Shown here: positions 23,701 through 33,939 of the stretch, piece after piece
Layout: the number at the start of each line of letters is the position of its first letter
How positions within the stretch are numbered: position 1 is the first letter of the stretch
Assembly: GCA_020002185.1 (NCBI GenBank)
Contig: CM034539.1
Span: forward strand, 30,769,750-30,833,749
Direction of reading: 5' to 3'
Length of the DNA stretch: 64,000 nucleotides
Source: Paraescarpia echinospica
Lineage: Eukaryota; Annelida; Polychaeta; Sabellida; Siboglinidae
Program-made: the position numbers and the translations under genes
Notes under the pieces: generated by a model
The model's database searches: none
What the model was told of the DNA's origin: nothing
What the model saw: only the letters and a program-made list of their open reading frames with translations

Positions 23701-26700
23701 CAACCAGTTAATAGTGGGAATAGTTGGAGGTTTGATTGTATCGCTGTCTTGTGTTGTATTTGTCGCTTGTTGTAGATTTCCTCCACAACCAGTTAATAGT
23801 GGGAATAGTTGGAGGGCTGGTTGTATCGCTGTCTTGTGTTGTATTTGTCGCTTGTTGTAGATTTCCTCCACAACCAGTTAATAGTGGGAATAGTTGGAGG
23901 GCTGGTTGTATCGCTGTCTTGTGTTGTATTTGTCGCTTGTTGTAGATTTCCTCCACAACCAGTTAATAGTGGGAATAGTTGGAGGGCTGGTTGTATCGCT
24001 GTCTTGTGTTGTATTTGTCGCTTGTTGTAGATTTCCTCCACAACCAGTTAATAGTGGGAATAGTTGGAGGTTTGGTTGTATCGCTGTCTTGTGTTGTATT
24101 TGTCGCTTGTTGTAGATTTCCTCCACAACCAGTTAATAGTGGGAATAGTTGGAGGGCTGGTTGTATCGCTGTCTTGTGTTGTATTTGTCGCTTGTTGTAG
24201 ATTTCCTCCACAACCAGTTAATAGTGGGAATAGTTGGAGGGCTGGTTGTATCGCTGTCTTGTGTTGTATTTGTCGCTTGTTGTAGATTTCCTCCACAACC
24301 AGTTAATAGTGGGAATAGTTGGAGGTTTGGTTGTATCGCTGTCTTGTGTTGTATTTGTCGCTTGTAGATTTCCTCAACAACCAGTTAATAGTTGGAATAG
24401 TTGGAGGGCTGGTTATACCGATGTCTTGCATTGTGGCGATGACATACTATGTGTGAGTATATTAAATACTAGTTTCAGAAATATACCCTCAACTATTTCA
24501 GAACAGACATGATCCACTTTAAATTAAATAATCTGTGCATTATTATTGTTGCCATTTACGAATAGATTCATATTAAGGCTTTCGTATCATCAACATTTCA
24601 TTACATTTAATAAAATTAATTCATAAATGTTTTCGGAGATGTTGCCTTCAGTAGTATCATTATGTAATGAACGTTAGTGTCGTGTAACAAATACAGTGTC
24701 ACGTGACAACTACATGTCAATGGGAAGTAAAATCAATTCCCAACTTGATTCTAAAAGCCAAATTTCACAACTTAGGTTTCAAAACGAGATTGTATTATGT
24801 TTTATTTGGTTCTGGAATTTTAAGTATTTTCCATCTTATGATGGACATACATCACAGTTCCAGTTATTTCCATCATATTTGAATACACCTTCGTTTTATG
24901 TGACAAATCTTTAACATTCTTAGGCAGTCGGTACGTTATAATAGATATAGTTTATTCCGTATAACATGATTTTACAATAAAAACAAATGGACGCCCTCCC
25001 TTTAACAGAAGTGACTGTTGTTGACAGGGTGAAGGTCACCCACAGGAAGCGGAGGGAGGAGAGAGCGCAAGAGTACATGAAGCTGCTCAAGTACCGCGCC
25101 AACGATGAGAGGAGGGAGAGGAGGAGATTATCCCAACTCTCCCTCCCTCCCCCCACGGTAGGTCTTCCCCCACCCCTGGGTGGGGCGCAGTGGTGCAGTG
25201 GCTAGAGCTTCAGACTCTCGACCGAGAAAACCCGGGTTCGAATCCTGTGCTGCGGCATCAAACCTTGAGCAATTTCGTTCACGCTACTCTGTATGAATGA
25301 GTACCTGGCTATAGACACTGGTGGATATTTGTGTACGAATAGTCTTTGCACATTATTTGCAGCATGGCTGGATGCCTCCCAGCGAAGTCGAGATGGTGTT
25401 CAATTGAACAGGTCTGCCAGGGAGTAAAGTGTAAAGCGCTTTGAGCAGTCCTGAGGACTGGATACTGCGCTATGTAAGAAATTACCTTTTTTCTCCTGGC
25501 ATGGGAGGACTTCCCCAACTGCTGGTATCAATGTCACACAGTAGTTCTTCTGTCCATGACTGAATTGTGACATTTACATAATACATGTTGAGATGACGGA
25601 ATGGTGACATTTACATAACAAGGTAACTTAATTGTGACATTTGCATTTAATATAGTGACATAAGTGTGACATTTACATCATGAGGTAATGTAATGGTGAC
25701 ATTTACATGAGGTGACTGAATGGTGACATTTACATGAGGTGACTGAATTGTGACATTTACATAATGAGATGACTGAATGGTGACGTTTATATAATGAGGT
25801 GACTGAATGGTGACATTTAGGCTACATGACGTAACTGAATGTTGACATTTACATGAGATGATTGAATGATGACATTTACACAATGAGGTGATTGAGTCGT
25901 GACATTTATATGAGATGACTGAATGGTGACATTTAATAATAATGTGACACGAAGCTGACATTTACATAATGAGGTGACTGAATGATGAAATATATGAGAT
26001 TAGCGAATCGTGGTACTGTCCTAATGTCACCAGTCACTAAATGGTAAGAGTGCTATGGTATGACAACTGAACATCAAGGTTACCCCGGTAGTTGTTGCAG
26101 CACTTGGTGAGACTGGGGAGGTTAGAAGGAGAAAGATTGTATTGTTTGTCTTCCATTGCAGGTTCACCCAGAACAACATAGCAACGACATCAGAATCAAC
26201 AACCAGTGTCCACAAACAAAGGGTCAGGTTTTTATCATTTTTAATTATGCAACTTGGTTTTAGTCTCTCCATATAGTACAGTCGGAAGGTATGCCCCCCA
26301 TGCATCCAGTGGATTTCTAAATGAAACTTACTTTTTTGCAACCCTGAAGGTGTCTAGTAAACAGATTTGGATGTTCACATTTCGAAATAATGTCCGAAGG
26401 GGTCCGTTTGGTGGCCATCTTGGATTTTGTCACGCGCGACTCGTAAAATCAAGGATACCCATAACTTTTGAACCATTCATCGTACAAAGACAAATGAACC
26501 CACTTTTTCGTATAACTGTGGCATGAGGAATCGCTTGAGATGGTTATTTTGACGATTCAAACATATTTATTTCTTCAAAATGCCCATAATACCATATTTT
26601 CATGCCTGAAATCGAGTCAAATACTAAGTTAAGGATAGGTAAATGCGCATAAGCACTGATTCAACATTATATGCCACTACTAGGCAGAAAATGGAATAAT

Positions 26701-29700
26701 TATGAGTCCAAGAAGAAAGGAAACTACACAAAATCTACCCACTACGATCAGTATCTACGTTTGCTCACTGATTTTGTGAACCTCGAGTCGGTTCTTGAGT
26801 CGGTTCTTGAGTTTCTCTCGCTCCTATAGTCAGACTTTGGGCAGCCATTTTGCTCCAGTTCCTTGACGTAGAGGAGCTGCAGGAAGGAGAGCTGCACCAC
26901 CTCAATCTGCTCAATCACATGATCACCAATAAATTATACCACATATCTGAATGCCTGCTGATGTGCAGCAGTCTTGTGACCCTGTTCTGTGTCAAGATTG
27001 CAGGTCTCAGTCCGCGTCTGTGCACGAACATGATTAAGGTACTTCACCGAGTACTGCTGTGTCATCCAGGAGCAACTGAGACGGTCTGCAGAAGCTACCT
27101 CCGAGGTCGGACAGAAGTACGTCCTTAACACGTTAGATCTCGGTGGGTGCATGTAGGCCCTTCTCCTCAGATGGAAATTTCTAGAGAAGTACAAGTCACA
27201 TGTAGTCACCCCAGGGCAGTTCCACATTGTGATTAATTACATGGGTATGGTAACTGGGCACAAGTTCAGGGGCTCGGACTACGCTGAGATTATCCTCGAG
27301 GCTGGCCTCGTCACCAGCGGCTGTCTGAACAGTGTCCTCAGTGGGAAGGCTTATGCTAAGGCATTAGTTTGTCTGAAGACTGTCTGTGAGGCGATGGAGC
27401 GGCTACTGATGGAGAAGTTTGAACAGGAGGAAAACGTCCATGTAGACAACAAAGTGGCCCTCCTCAACCTGGTCAAGTCCTGCAGCCGAGAGAACCTCGA
27501 CCTCGTTCTCCAGGACTCCCCAACTCTCACCATCGTCAACAAGTACGTGGAGCTTCATTGAACACACCCGCCTCATCCTCATCTATTCTGTGAAGACCAA
27601 CAACCTCAAGCTCTACCTCATCTATTCTGTGAAGACCAACAACCTCAAGCTCTACCTCATCTATTCTGTGAAGACCAACAACCTCAAGCTCTACCTCATC
27701 TATTCTGTGAAGACCAACAACCTCAAGCTCTACCTCATCTATTCTGTGAAGACCAACAACCTCAAGCTCTACCTCATCTATTCTGTGAAGACCAACAACC
27801 TCAAGCTCTACCTCATCTATTCTGTGAAGACCAACAACCTCAAGCTCTACCTCATCTATTCTGTGAAGACCAACAACCTCAAGCTCTACCTCATCTATTC
27901 TGTGAAGACCAACAACCTCAAGCTCTACCACATCTATTCTGTGAAGACCAACAACCTCAAGCTCTACCTCATCTATTCTGTGAAGACCAACAACCTCAAG
28001 CTCTACCTCATCTATTCTGTGAAGACCAACAACCTCAAGCTCTACCTCATCTATTCTGTGAAGACCAACAACCTCAAGCTCTACTACATCTATTCTGTGA
28101 AGACCAACAACCTCAAGCTCTACCTCATCTATTCTGTGAAGACCAACAACCTCAAGCTCCTCACCAACATCGACCTGTCTCACCTTGGTGCGAAGGAGCT
28201 TCTTGAGAAGGGCGGCATCGCACGGTCATTCATTCCCGGTGCACTCGGCGCAGTCGACAAAACCATGGAGGAGACATTCATGAAGTTCGCCAAGTCGGCA
28301 GGAGGTCTAGTATGGCTGTTCTCAATGTCTGCTGCTCATCAGCATTGGTGCCGCACCACATCCGCTCATGCCTAATAGTTTGAGAGGATGCCCGAGATGT
28401 GTGGACTCAGCAATGACCCCGAGTGTCCAAAGGCAGGGAAGCATCGCGAGCGTGAGGCTGCTGAGATCAAGAAGATCGAGGAAGCTGTGCAGCAAACACT
28501 CACTGCTATCCAGAACTTCATCGACCCCTTCGCCATCCCTGACTAAGACCGACTCTACAACGTCGCATCCGGTGTTCCTGTTTCACCGGAGGTCGAGATC
28601 GATGTCCTTCGAACTGACACAGTTGGTAAGGAAGCCAAGAAGGGCTTCATCAGTGATCGTTTCCAGAATAGGTAATCTGAGGAAACCTTCTTTGCAAGCT
28701 CACCTCCACACAGGGAAAGCGCATCCAGTACCGTGAGCAGAGCAACCTGGCCTTTATGCTTCTTATCAAGTCGCAGCTCCTGGATGAGCCTCTCGACCTT
28801 GATGAACTGATGCGGTACTCCCTCACCCCTGTTCCTCCCAACCTCGGCACCCCCGATGGATTCTTCGCCAAAACGAACAAGGCCTCCATGCTACACTTCT
28901 TGCTAAATGACACCCCGAGGAGGTGCCCTACCCAAAAGACGCGATCCATATCCAGGATGGCATGGCTCTCTGACACATGCTCACCAATCTGCCCCATATG
29001 AACGGTGACATTTGCCTCCAGGTGCTGGACCAGATGGGTGCCAAAAAGAACTTTGTGTTCTCCACAGACCTCTATCATGCAGACTCTATCAAGGCAGATG
29101 AGAGATTGCGCCGTGGCTTCTCACAGAAGTACATCATCGATGGCCCGGCCACCAGGAAGCCTTCAAGCTGTTCTTGGCCAATGAAGAAAACAAGCGACAG
29201 CTCTGTCACCTGCTGCTCCGGGTCTGGAGCAGCAAGGCGGCGCCCTCGCGACTCGAGAAGTGCGGGGCAGCGGTTGCCATCATGGAGGGGAAGGCACATC
29301 AGCTGTACTCATCCAATGGTGAAGTGACTACGCCCGAGATCGATGAGTTGTCCTCAGACCAGGAGGAGACGGATACCCGGGTCGTTCTCTACCGCCAATA
29401 TGCCGCCAAGCAAGAGTACAAGTCGGCTGTAGTGAGAATTCCTGATACTGACATATTCTTCATCCTGCTCCACCACTCGCACTCCATCAGCCTCACCATC
29501 TATCTCGACACCGGCATGGGCAAGCACCTCCAGATAGGCAACGTGACGGAGGTGGCCAAGTCACTGGAGCACGCTGGTCGGGTTCTACGGGTTCTCAGGC
29601 GAGGACTGCACCAGCGCCTTCAGGGGCAAAGGCAAGATGGCGCCCCTGAAGAAGCTCCAGAAGAACCCCAAGTATCACAATATTTTAAAGAAACTTGGTG

Positions 29701-32700
29701 ATGACTGGACGGTGAAGCCGGAAGTGATGGCAGATTTGGAGGCCTTCGCCTGCCTCATGTACGGTCAGACTCGCGAGACATCAGTGGATGCTGTGCGAGG
29801 CAAGATGCTCATAAAGATGGTGGGAGAAAACGAGAAGCTCACCACCAAGTCCAAGGTTGACCTGGCTCTCCTCCCACCCTGCTAATTCTCCATGTTGGCC
29901 GGGTCAACTACCGACTAGCCAAGTACAAGCGGGCCAACCAGCCTCGCTTCTGGCGACCCAAGCACTACGGTGATGGACAAGGATGGGTGAAGACTGAGGA
30001 GGGTGTACTGGAGCCAATGTGGTTGTGTGGACCCTTCTTGCGTCCCCCACTCATTGACTTGCTTGAGAAAGCTGCTGAGGAGGAGGAGGGAAAAGAGGAA
30101 GATGATCAGCAGATTGACTATGATGAGCTGCTTCTTGGCAACAATGATGATTAGTGTGTAGTGTCGAGGGTAAGTTTCGGGTAGATAGTTCTTGAGTAGA
30201 CGTAGGTAGCGGGTAGATTTCGTGTAGTTTCCTTTCTTCTTGGACTCATAATTAGCCTATTTTCTGCCTAGTAGTGGCATATAATGTTGAATCAGTGCTT
30301 ATGCGCAATTACCTATCCTTAACTTAGTATTTGACTCGATTTCAGGCATGAAACTATGGTATTATGTGCATTTTAAAGAAATAAATATCTTTGATTCGTG
30401 AAAATAACCATTTCAAGCGATTGCTCATGCCACAGTTATACGAAAAAGTGGGTTTATTTGTCTTTGTTCGATGAATGGTTCAAAAGTTATGGGTATCCTT
30501 GATTTTACGAGTCGCGCGTGACAAAATCCAAGATGGCCACCAAACGGACCCCTTCGGACATTATTTCGAAATGTGAACATCCAAATCTGTTTACTAGACA
30601 CCTTCAGGGTTGCAAAAAAGTAAGTTTCATTTAGAAATCCACTGGGTGCATGGGGGGCATACCTTCCGACTATACTAATATGGGTAGCTAAACATTCAAG
30701 ATACATACTGTTGCAATGAACTCCGTGATTACATAACAAAATCAACTAATACTTCTAACAAGTGGAATCAGAACTAAAAACTACATTGTACTTAATACAC
30801 GTACCTACAAAATACATGTTAGAACACCTAAGTGGTGTCACTGTATTTCCCAGTACCTATGATATGATAATCATCCATGAATTAAGACAACTTTTCCTTA
30901 GTTCTTGTTCCTCCTGTATCAATACACACTTTCGTGAAATATCATATTGTTTAAATGGAATTTCTGAAAATGTTATAAGTTCAGGTGTATTTAAAATATA
31001 TTCTACTCTAAAGAAACTCCTAGGTCTCTCTCCAGATATATTGGATCAATCGCTCGGGCTTCATCAGCAAACTAACCTTGCTTTGGCTGTGAGGAAAACA
31101 GAAGTGAAGCATCCGTAGATTAAAACCCCCTTTAAATTGGGACATAAGTCGAGAGCCTCACAATCCTTGAGTTTGTGTCACATGACCTCCCAGAGATTCG
31201 GCCAAAATATGCAAAGAGAGAATTAAGTTTCTTTAGAAAAAAAATCAGAAATATTTTGTCGATGACTTGGTAGTCTTGTTGGCGAGTGTGGCAGTAAAGA
31301 TAATAGCTACAAGAGATGCACCAAGATGCAGATGCACTAAGAAGCACTATGCACCAAGTGATGCACTATGCTGCATAGCGAACTTTTTATTTACAGTAGA
31401 GGCTGCGACTAAACCAGAAAGTGAAACCGCGGAAGAGGAAGACGACCCAAACAACAACAAGATTGGCTTCAGCGTAGGTTTAAACCCCTGCTTTTTACAA
31501 CACAACCTTCTTGCTACTTTCTGGAGAACATATTGCTTTTATTATGTGAAAACCATATTCTAGCACGTCTGTAAAACTGTGACTGTGAGTAATATTTTAA
31601 CATGTTTCCATATCACATTTTTATGTTAATTAATTTGATGTAAACTCCGGAGTAACTGCAGAAGGAATCTGACTGTCTTTGATGTCTAAAAAAACAAAGT
31701 TCACTGTTTGATTCACTGATACAAAATGTACTTTGCATCAGTTCATTTAGCTGTATATATGTGAACAAAGTCTTTATGCAGTAATTACACTATGGCTGAA
31801 TGCTTTCCATAAAAGAATAGATGGTGATCGAATGAATAGGTCTGCCAGGGGTGAAGAATAAAGCGCTTTGAGCAGTCCCAAAGACTGGGTACTACGCTAT
31901 ATAAGAACTTACATTTCTTACAAAACCTAACATGATAACCATATTATCAAAATAACTGTAATCAAACATTACATTTTGTAGGCACTGTGTGTGTTGGCAT
32001 ATTGTAATATTTATTGTAAAATGTTGTATTTGTATGACCAGTAAAAATATTGGGTGAGGGTGATCCATTCATAATTATCACACTTTTGTGTCCCTTTCCC
32101 AACACTGTTGCTTATTTTAGTGTTTAAATGTTGCATATAGTGTTTGTTCTCGTTTCTCTGTCTGTCGGGTGAGGCTGGTCTCGATACTGATCCTTGATTT
32201 CTGTCTTCTTTCTGTTTTTATTCCCCTCACTCATCTTGCACTGCTGTCTCCATTCCCCTCTACCTTTCACTCTTCTTCACTCCTCTCCCAGTCCTTCCAA
32301 ATCTCTCTTTACACAGTCCTCCCATCGCAGTCTAAGTTGCCCCCACCTTGTAATATTGGAATATGTAGTCTTGGTTGTTGTTGGAAATAACTTACTATTT
32401 TTTTCTAAGAGAAGTCTTTCAATTTGCTCCATGGTTTTGTTTCTTTACGCAGACATTTCTCCGCAACATCATCGACAGCCAATCAACAGTGGCGTCTCAG
32501 GATGCAACAGAAGTGGGCGACAACACAGCACACTGGTCATCCACGGTGCACACATCCGCCAGCCAAGACCGATGGTCGTTCCCAGATAGCAGTACAGGTA
32601 GTGACTACACCGTTGTTCCGTCCACCGCACAAAGTGGACACAGTGACCCGGTTTTCTACTTGACCCCCGACAGTCAAAGATTTGACCTGACCCCCAAATC

Positions 32701-33052
32701 TAGCCTCCTGGGGCTGAGACGTGAGAAGTTCACCGTCCTGTCACCAGGTGTCTCTGTGAAGCTCACTTGGTCAGCGATGCAGGATTACAGCACTTGCAAA
32801 GTGATGAAAAGTGGAGGACCGTGGGAGGACCGTGAGTTCTACTTCCCTCCACTAGATGGTGCTGGTGCATGCATCGAGAGAACGTCGTCGTCATCGCTGC
32901 CAAAGCGGTTATTAACGCAAGGTGTGCTGCAGGCGAATATCTCTCAGTCGGTACCTGACATCAGCACAGTGACATCTACCGGCAAGAATGGCAGCAAGTC
33001 AGAACTAAACACTCGGTGCAAGGACAGAGTATACTTGGAGACAATCTGCTAA
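20740..33052 (+). CDS. Single-CUB-domain type I membrane protein, function unknown
   Basis: Exons 20740-20869, 22169-22416, 24368-24452, 25028-25157, 26162-26222, 31397-31473 and 32453-33052 join in frame to 443 residues and a stop. The CUB domain starts ECGGVLTDNEGYLISPQFP, continues TECSW and IVRFRFLIINLPP across the first junction, and includes QNRFCGTEFP. It is followed directly by transmembrane segment QLIVGIVGGLVIPMSCIVAM and a basic stop-transfer run (RKRREERAQEYMKLLKYR). The roughly 300-residue cytoplasmic tail is Ser/Thr-rich, has an acidic patch (ETAEEEDD) and no recognised domain. A polyadenylation signal aataaa is at 33,275. I recognise the CUB fold but no named orthologue. Ligand binding outside and signalling or adaptor recruitment inside are inferences only. 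The donor at 26222 (gtcagg) is the weakest junction. Confidence 0.8.
21440..21512. repeat. 10-bp tandem repeat (tacacacctg)
   Basis: Six perfect copies of tacacacctg from about 21,451, plus a partial one, in a CUB-gene intron. Confidence 0.9.
21720..22143. repeat. hAT-like non-autonomous element (family C), copy 2
   Basis: Same motif order as 11,000-11,397, including attacaggcttttccatgcc and a terminal gtatgaaccctg. A partial relative lies near 21,010-21,110. It ends about 25 bp before the acceptor of the second CUB exon (22169). Confidence 0.55.
22676..22740. repeat. (ACGC)n microsatellite
   Basis: Runs of acgcacgc grading into acgtacgt and atgtatg, about 60 bp. Confidence 0.9.
22820..24367 (+). 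repeat. Tandem array of 85/82-bp copies of the CUB gene transmembrane exon
   Basis: Fifteen head-to-tail units start at 23099, 23187, 23272, 23354, 23439, 23524, 23609, 23691, 23776, 23861, 23946, 24031, 24116, 24201 and 24286. A diverged sixteenth unit at 22820 is interrupted by family D. Most units are 85 bp; three are 82 bp. Every unit begins atttcctccacaaccagtta after tgtag, that is, with a usable splice acceptor, and in that frame encodes QLIVGIVGGLVVSLSCVVFV. The functional exon (24368-24452) is also 85 nt, follows the last unit without a gap, and differs mainly at its 3' end, where it alone has a GT donor in the right phase. Confidence 0.9.
22886..23072. repeat. Hairpin-type element (family D), copy 2, inserted in array unit 1
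   Basis: Motifs gtggaacctcag, tagcgaggtgacc, agggtgaccttaattgcgag and gaggtgaccat match family D. The sequence before (tttcactgtctta) and after (tattgtatttgtttcttgtc) is array unit 1, so the element is younger than that unit. Confidence 0.75.
24368..24452 (+). CDS. Transmembrane exon of the CUB protein
   Basis: An 85-nt exon between acceptor cttgtag/atttcc and donor tactatgt/gtgagt. With one base from the CUB exon (g/at gives Asp) and two carried into the next exon (gt/g gives Val), it reads DFLNNQLIVGIVGGLVI then PMSCIVAMTYYV, a single hydrophobic span. It is the last member of the tandem array and the only one with a compatible donor. Confidence 0.85.
24660..25020. other. CUB-gene intron, no feature
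   Basis: AT-rich intron of about 575 bp in all (24453-25027). Nothing recognisable apart from splice sites. Confidence 0.5.
25183..25492 (+). repeat. tRNA-derived SINE (SINE-A), best copy
   Basis: The head gcgcagtggtgcagtggcta (A-box-like) and acccgggttcgaatcctgtg (B box) is followed by a conserved body (gtacctggctatagacactg, agcatggctggatgcctccc, aggtctgccagggagtaaag) and tail agtcctgaggactggatact, tgcgctatgtaagaaattac, pyrimidine run. Other copies or parts: 12,492-12,765 and 60,441-60,757 (reverse), 35,499-35,815, 31,795-31,915, 60,178-60,385, 61,566-61,860, 51,130-51,285, 49,025-49,105 and 20,470-20,640. It starts 25 bp after the donor of the exon ending at 25157. Confidence 0.88.
25535..25985. 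repeat. About 30-bp minisatellite
   Basis: About 14 degenerate copies of tgacatttacataatgaggt plus gactgaatgg in a CUB-gene intron, with unit lengths varying from about 24 to 36 bp. Confidence 0.85.
26280..26760 (+). repeat. Left terminal inverted repeat of the 4.4-kb transposon
   Basis: Matches the reverse complement of 30,205-30,671 over its length with scattered substitutions and small indels. It contains a short open frame (KQIWMFTFRNNVRRGPFGG) that reappears on the minus strand in the other TIR. Confidence 0.85.
26850..30153 (+). pseudogene. Broken transposon protein, uncharacterised invertebrate family
   Basis: Successive frames give HIVINYMGMVTGHKFRGSDY and EAGLVTSGCLNSVLSGKAY (27,229-27,561), a 39-bp coding repeat (27,590-28,150), NIDLSHLGAKELLEKGG, SNLAFMLLIKSQLLDEPLDL, DQEETDTRVVLYRQYAAKQ with RIPDTDIFFILLHH (29,330-29,480), LVGFYGFSGEDCTSAFRGKG (about 29,575-29,640) and HVGRVNYRLAKYKR to a stop near 30,153. 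The order of motifs (EADTR-like, DTDxF, GxxxFSGxDxTSAFxGKGK, HVxRxNYxxxxWKR) fits one family. Several frame changes and internal stops mean no intact product. The conserved acidic residues suggest a nuclease or transposase, which is inference. Confidence 0.75.
27572..28160 (+). repeat. 39-bp in-frame coding minisatellite (about 14 copies)
   Basis: Fourteen near-perfect copies of a 39-bp unit encoding KTNNLKLYLIYSV, with single-base variants giving YHIYSV and YYIYSV, then a partial copy running into LLTNIDLSHL. The period is a multiple of three, so the frame stays open, as it also does on the minus strand (ELEVVGLHRIDEV). Confidence 0.95.
30205..30671 (-). repeat. Right terminal inverted repeat of the 4.4-kb transposon
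   Basis: Inverted counterpart of 26,280-26,760; see that entry. Confidence 0.85.
30690..31390. other. CUB-gene intron downstream of the transposon
   Basis: About 700 bp, AT-rich, with short open frames but no recognisable product. A small gatgcac-rich patch lies near 31,315-31,370. Confidence 0.5.
31795..31915 (+). repeat. SINE-A 3' portion
   Basis: Body and tail of SINE-A (aggtctgccaggggtgaaga, aagcgctttgagcagtccca, ctatataagaacttacattt), 5'-truncated. Confidence 0.75.
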
Positions 33053-33594
33053 TCACAATTCCTCTTTTTTACCCAATCACTTGGTGAGAGTGGACAAATA
33101 TTTCAGTTTAAGTTTCAAATGTTATTCCTAGCTGATTGTTACCGTGTCTGCTACGGGATTGGAATTACTGTAACGACACCAGTCATCATGCTAATTCAAT
33201 CTTAAATGCACCAGCTTTTCTGTACATTTTGCTTAGAAACATTGTTCTGTTGAAATTTAATATTGTTAAATGCAAATAAAAATAAGGAATATTGAATTAT
33301 AAAATGAAGCACTGTACACAGTTCAGAAGTTGTTAATGAAAGCTATGAATGAAAGTTATTCAAATTAGGCACACATCAAGCTGTAGTCACCACAACATAA
33401 AATTATATTAATAGTGTAATAATTTATGTCATTTAATGTACCAATGGTATTTTGCTGAAATTAGTAAACTTTAATAAAACTATTATAGTTACACCCATAC
33501 TAGTTTAAAATTACCGTTGGAACAACCAAGGGCATATGTTATTATCATACTTTATTTCAATCATAAACTTGTTCCTTTGGACCATCTAATTTCT

Positions 33595-33733
33595 GCTGTC
33601 GCCAATCACAGCACTGCGACTGCAGCCAATCACAGCAGTGCAACTGCAGCCAATCACAGCACTGCGACTTCAGCCAATCACAGCAGTGCGACTGCATCCA
33701 ATAACAACACTGCGACTGCAGCCAATAATTTCC
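33595..33733. repeat. 24-bp tandem repeat carrying CCAAT motifs
   Basis: Five to six copies of gccaatcacagcactgcgac plus tgca, about 540 bp downstream of the CUB gene stop. Each copy contains a CCAAT pentamer. Confidence 0.85.
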
Positions 33734-33939
33734 CAGTAGTGATTGCTTCATGGTAAATCAAACATTGCGACCTTCTAGAAAATGTCTCGCCTTTCAATTT
33801 ACCTACTAACAAGATTACTCTAAATAATTATACCTGGTAGTTGTGTTTATAATCATAACATTGAAATCTTTTGCAGGTTATATGCATGCAGATGTAGGTA
33901 GTTTTGCCAGAATTTTTTTTATGTATAATATATGCGACA

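Larger units (their letters stand above)
26280..30671 (+). mobile_element. 4.4-kb DNA transposon with about 480-bp terminal inverted repeats
   Basis: Left TIR about 26,280-26,760 and right TIR about 30,205-30,671 are inverted near-identical copies: both begin agtcggaaggtatgcccccc inward, share ccgaaggggtccgtttggtg and acgcgcgactcgtaaaatca, and finish near the word ggaaactacac. The interior codes on the plus strand for one decayed protein of a family I remember from many invertebrate genomes as uncharacterised repeats. It lies wholly in the CUB-gene intron between 26222 and 31397. No clean target-site duplication was identified. Confidence 0.85.

Noticed and set aside
23017..24512. Many 60-90 codon frames on both strands within the 85-bp array
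   Set aside because: Phase-cycling by-products of a repeat whose length is not a multiple of three; only the final unit has a phased donor.
25183..25260. tRNA gene candidate (A and B boxes)
   Set aside because: Same sequence recurs many times attached to a conserved non-tRNA body and tail, and cloverleaf pairing is poor; it is a SINE head. The same applies to 49,025-49,105 and 35,499-35,580.
26027..26526. Open frames reading MFTFRNNVRRGPFGG in both TIRs
   Set aside because: Appear in inverted copies because they lie in the transposon terminal repeats; short and without homology I recognise.
27536..28183. 215-codon minus-strand frame of ELEVVGLHRIDEV repeats
   Set aside because: Antisense shadow of the 39-bp repeat; the plus frame fits the transposon protein.
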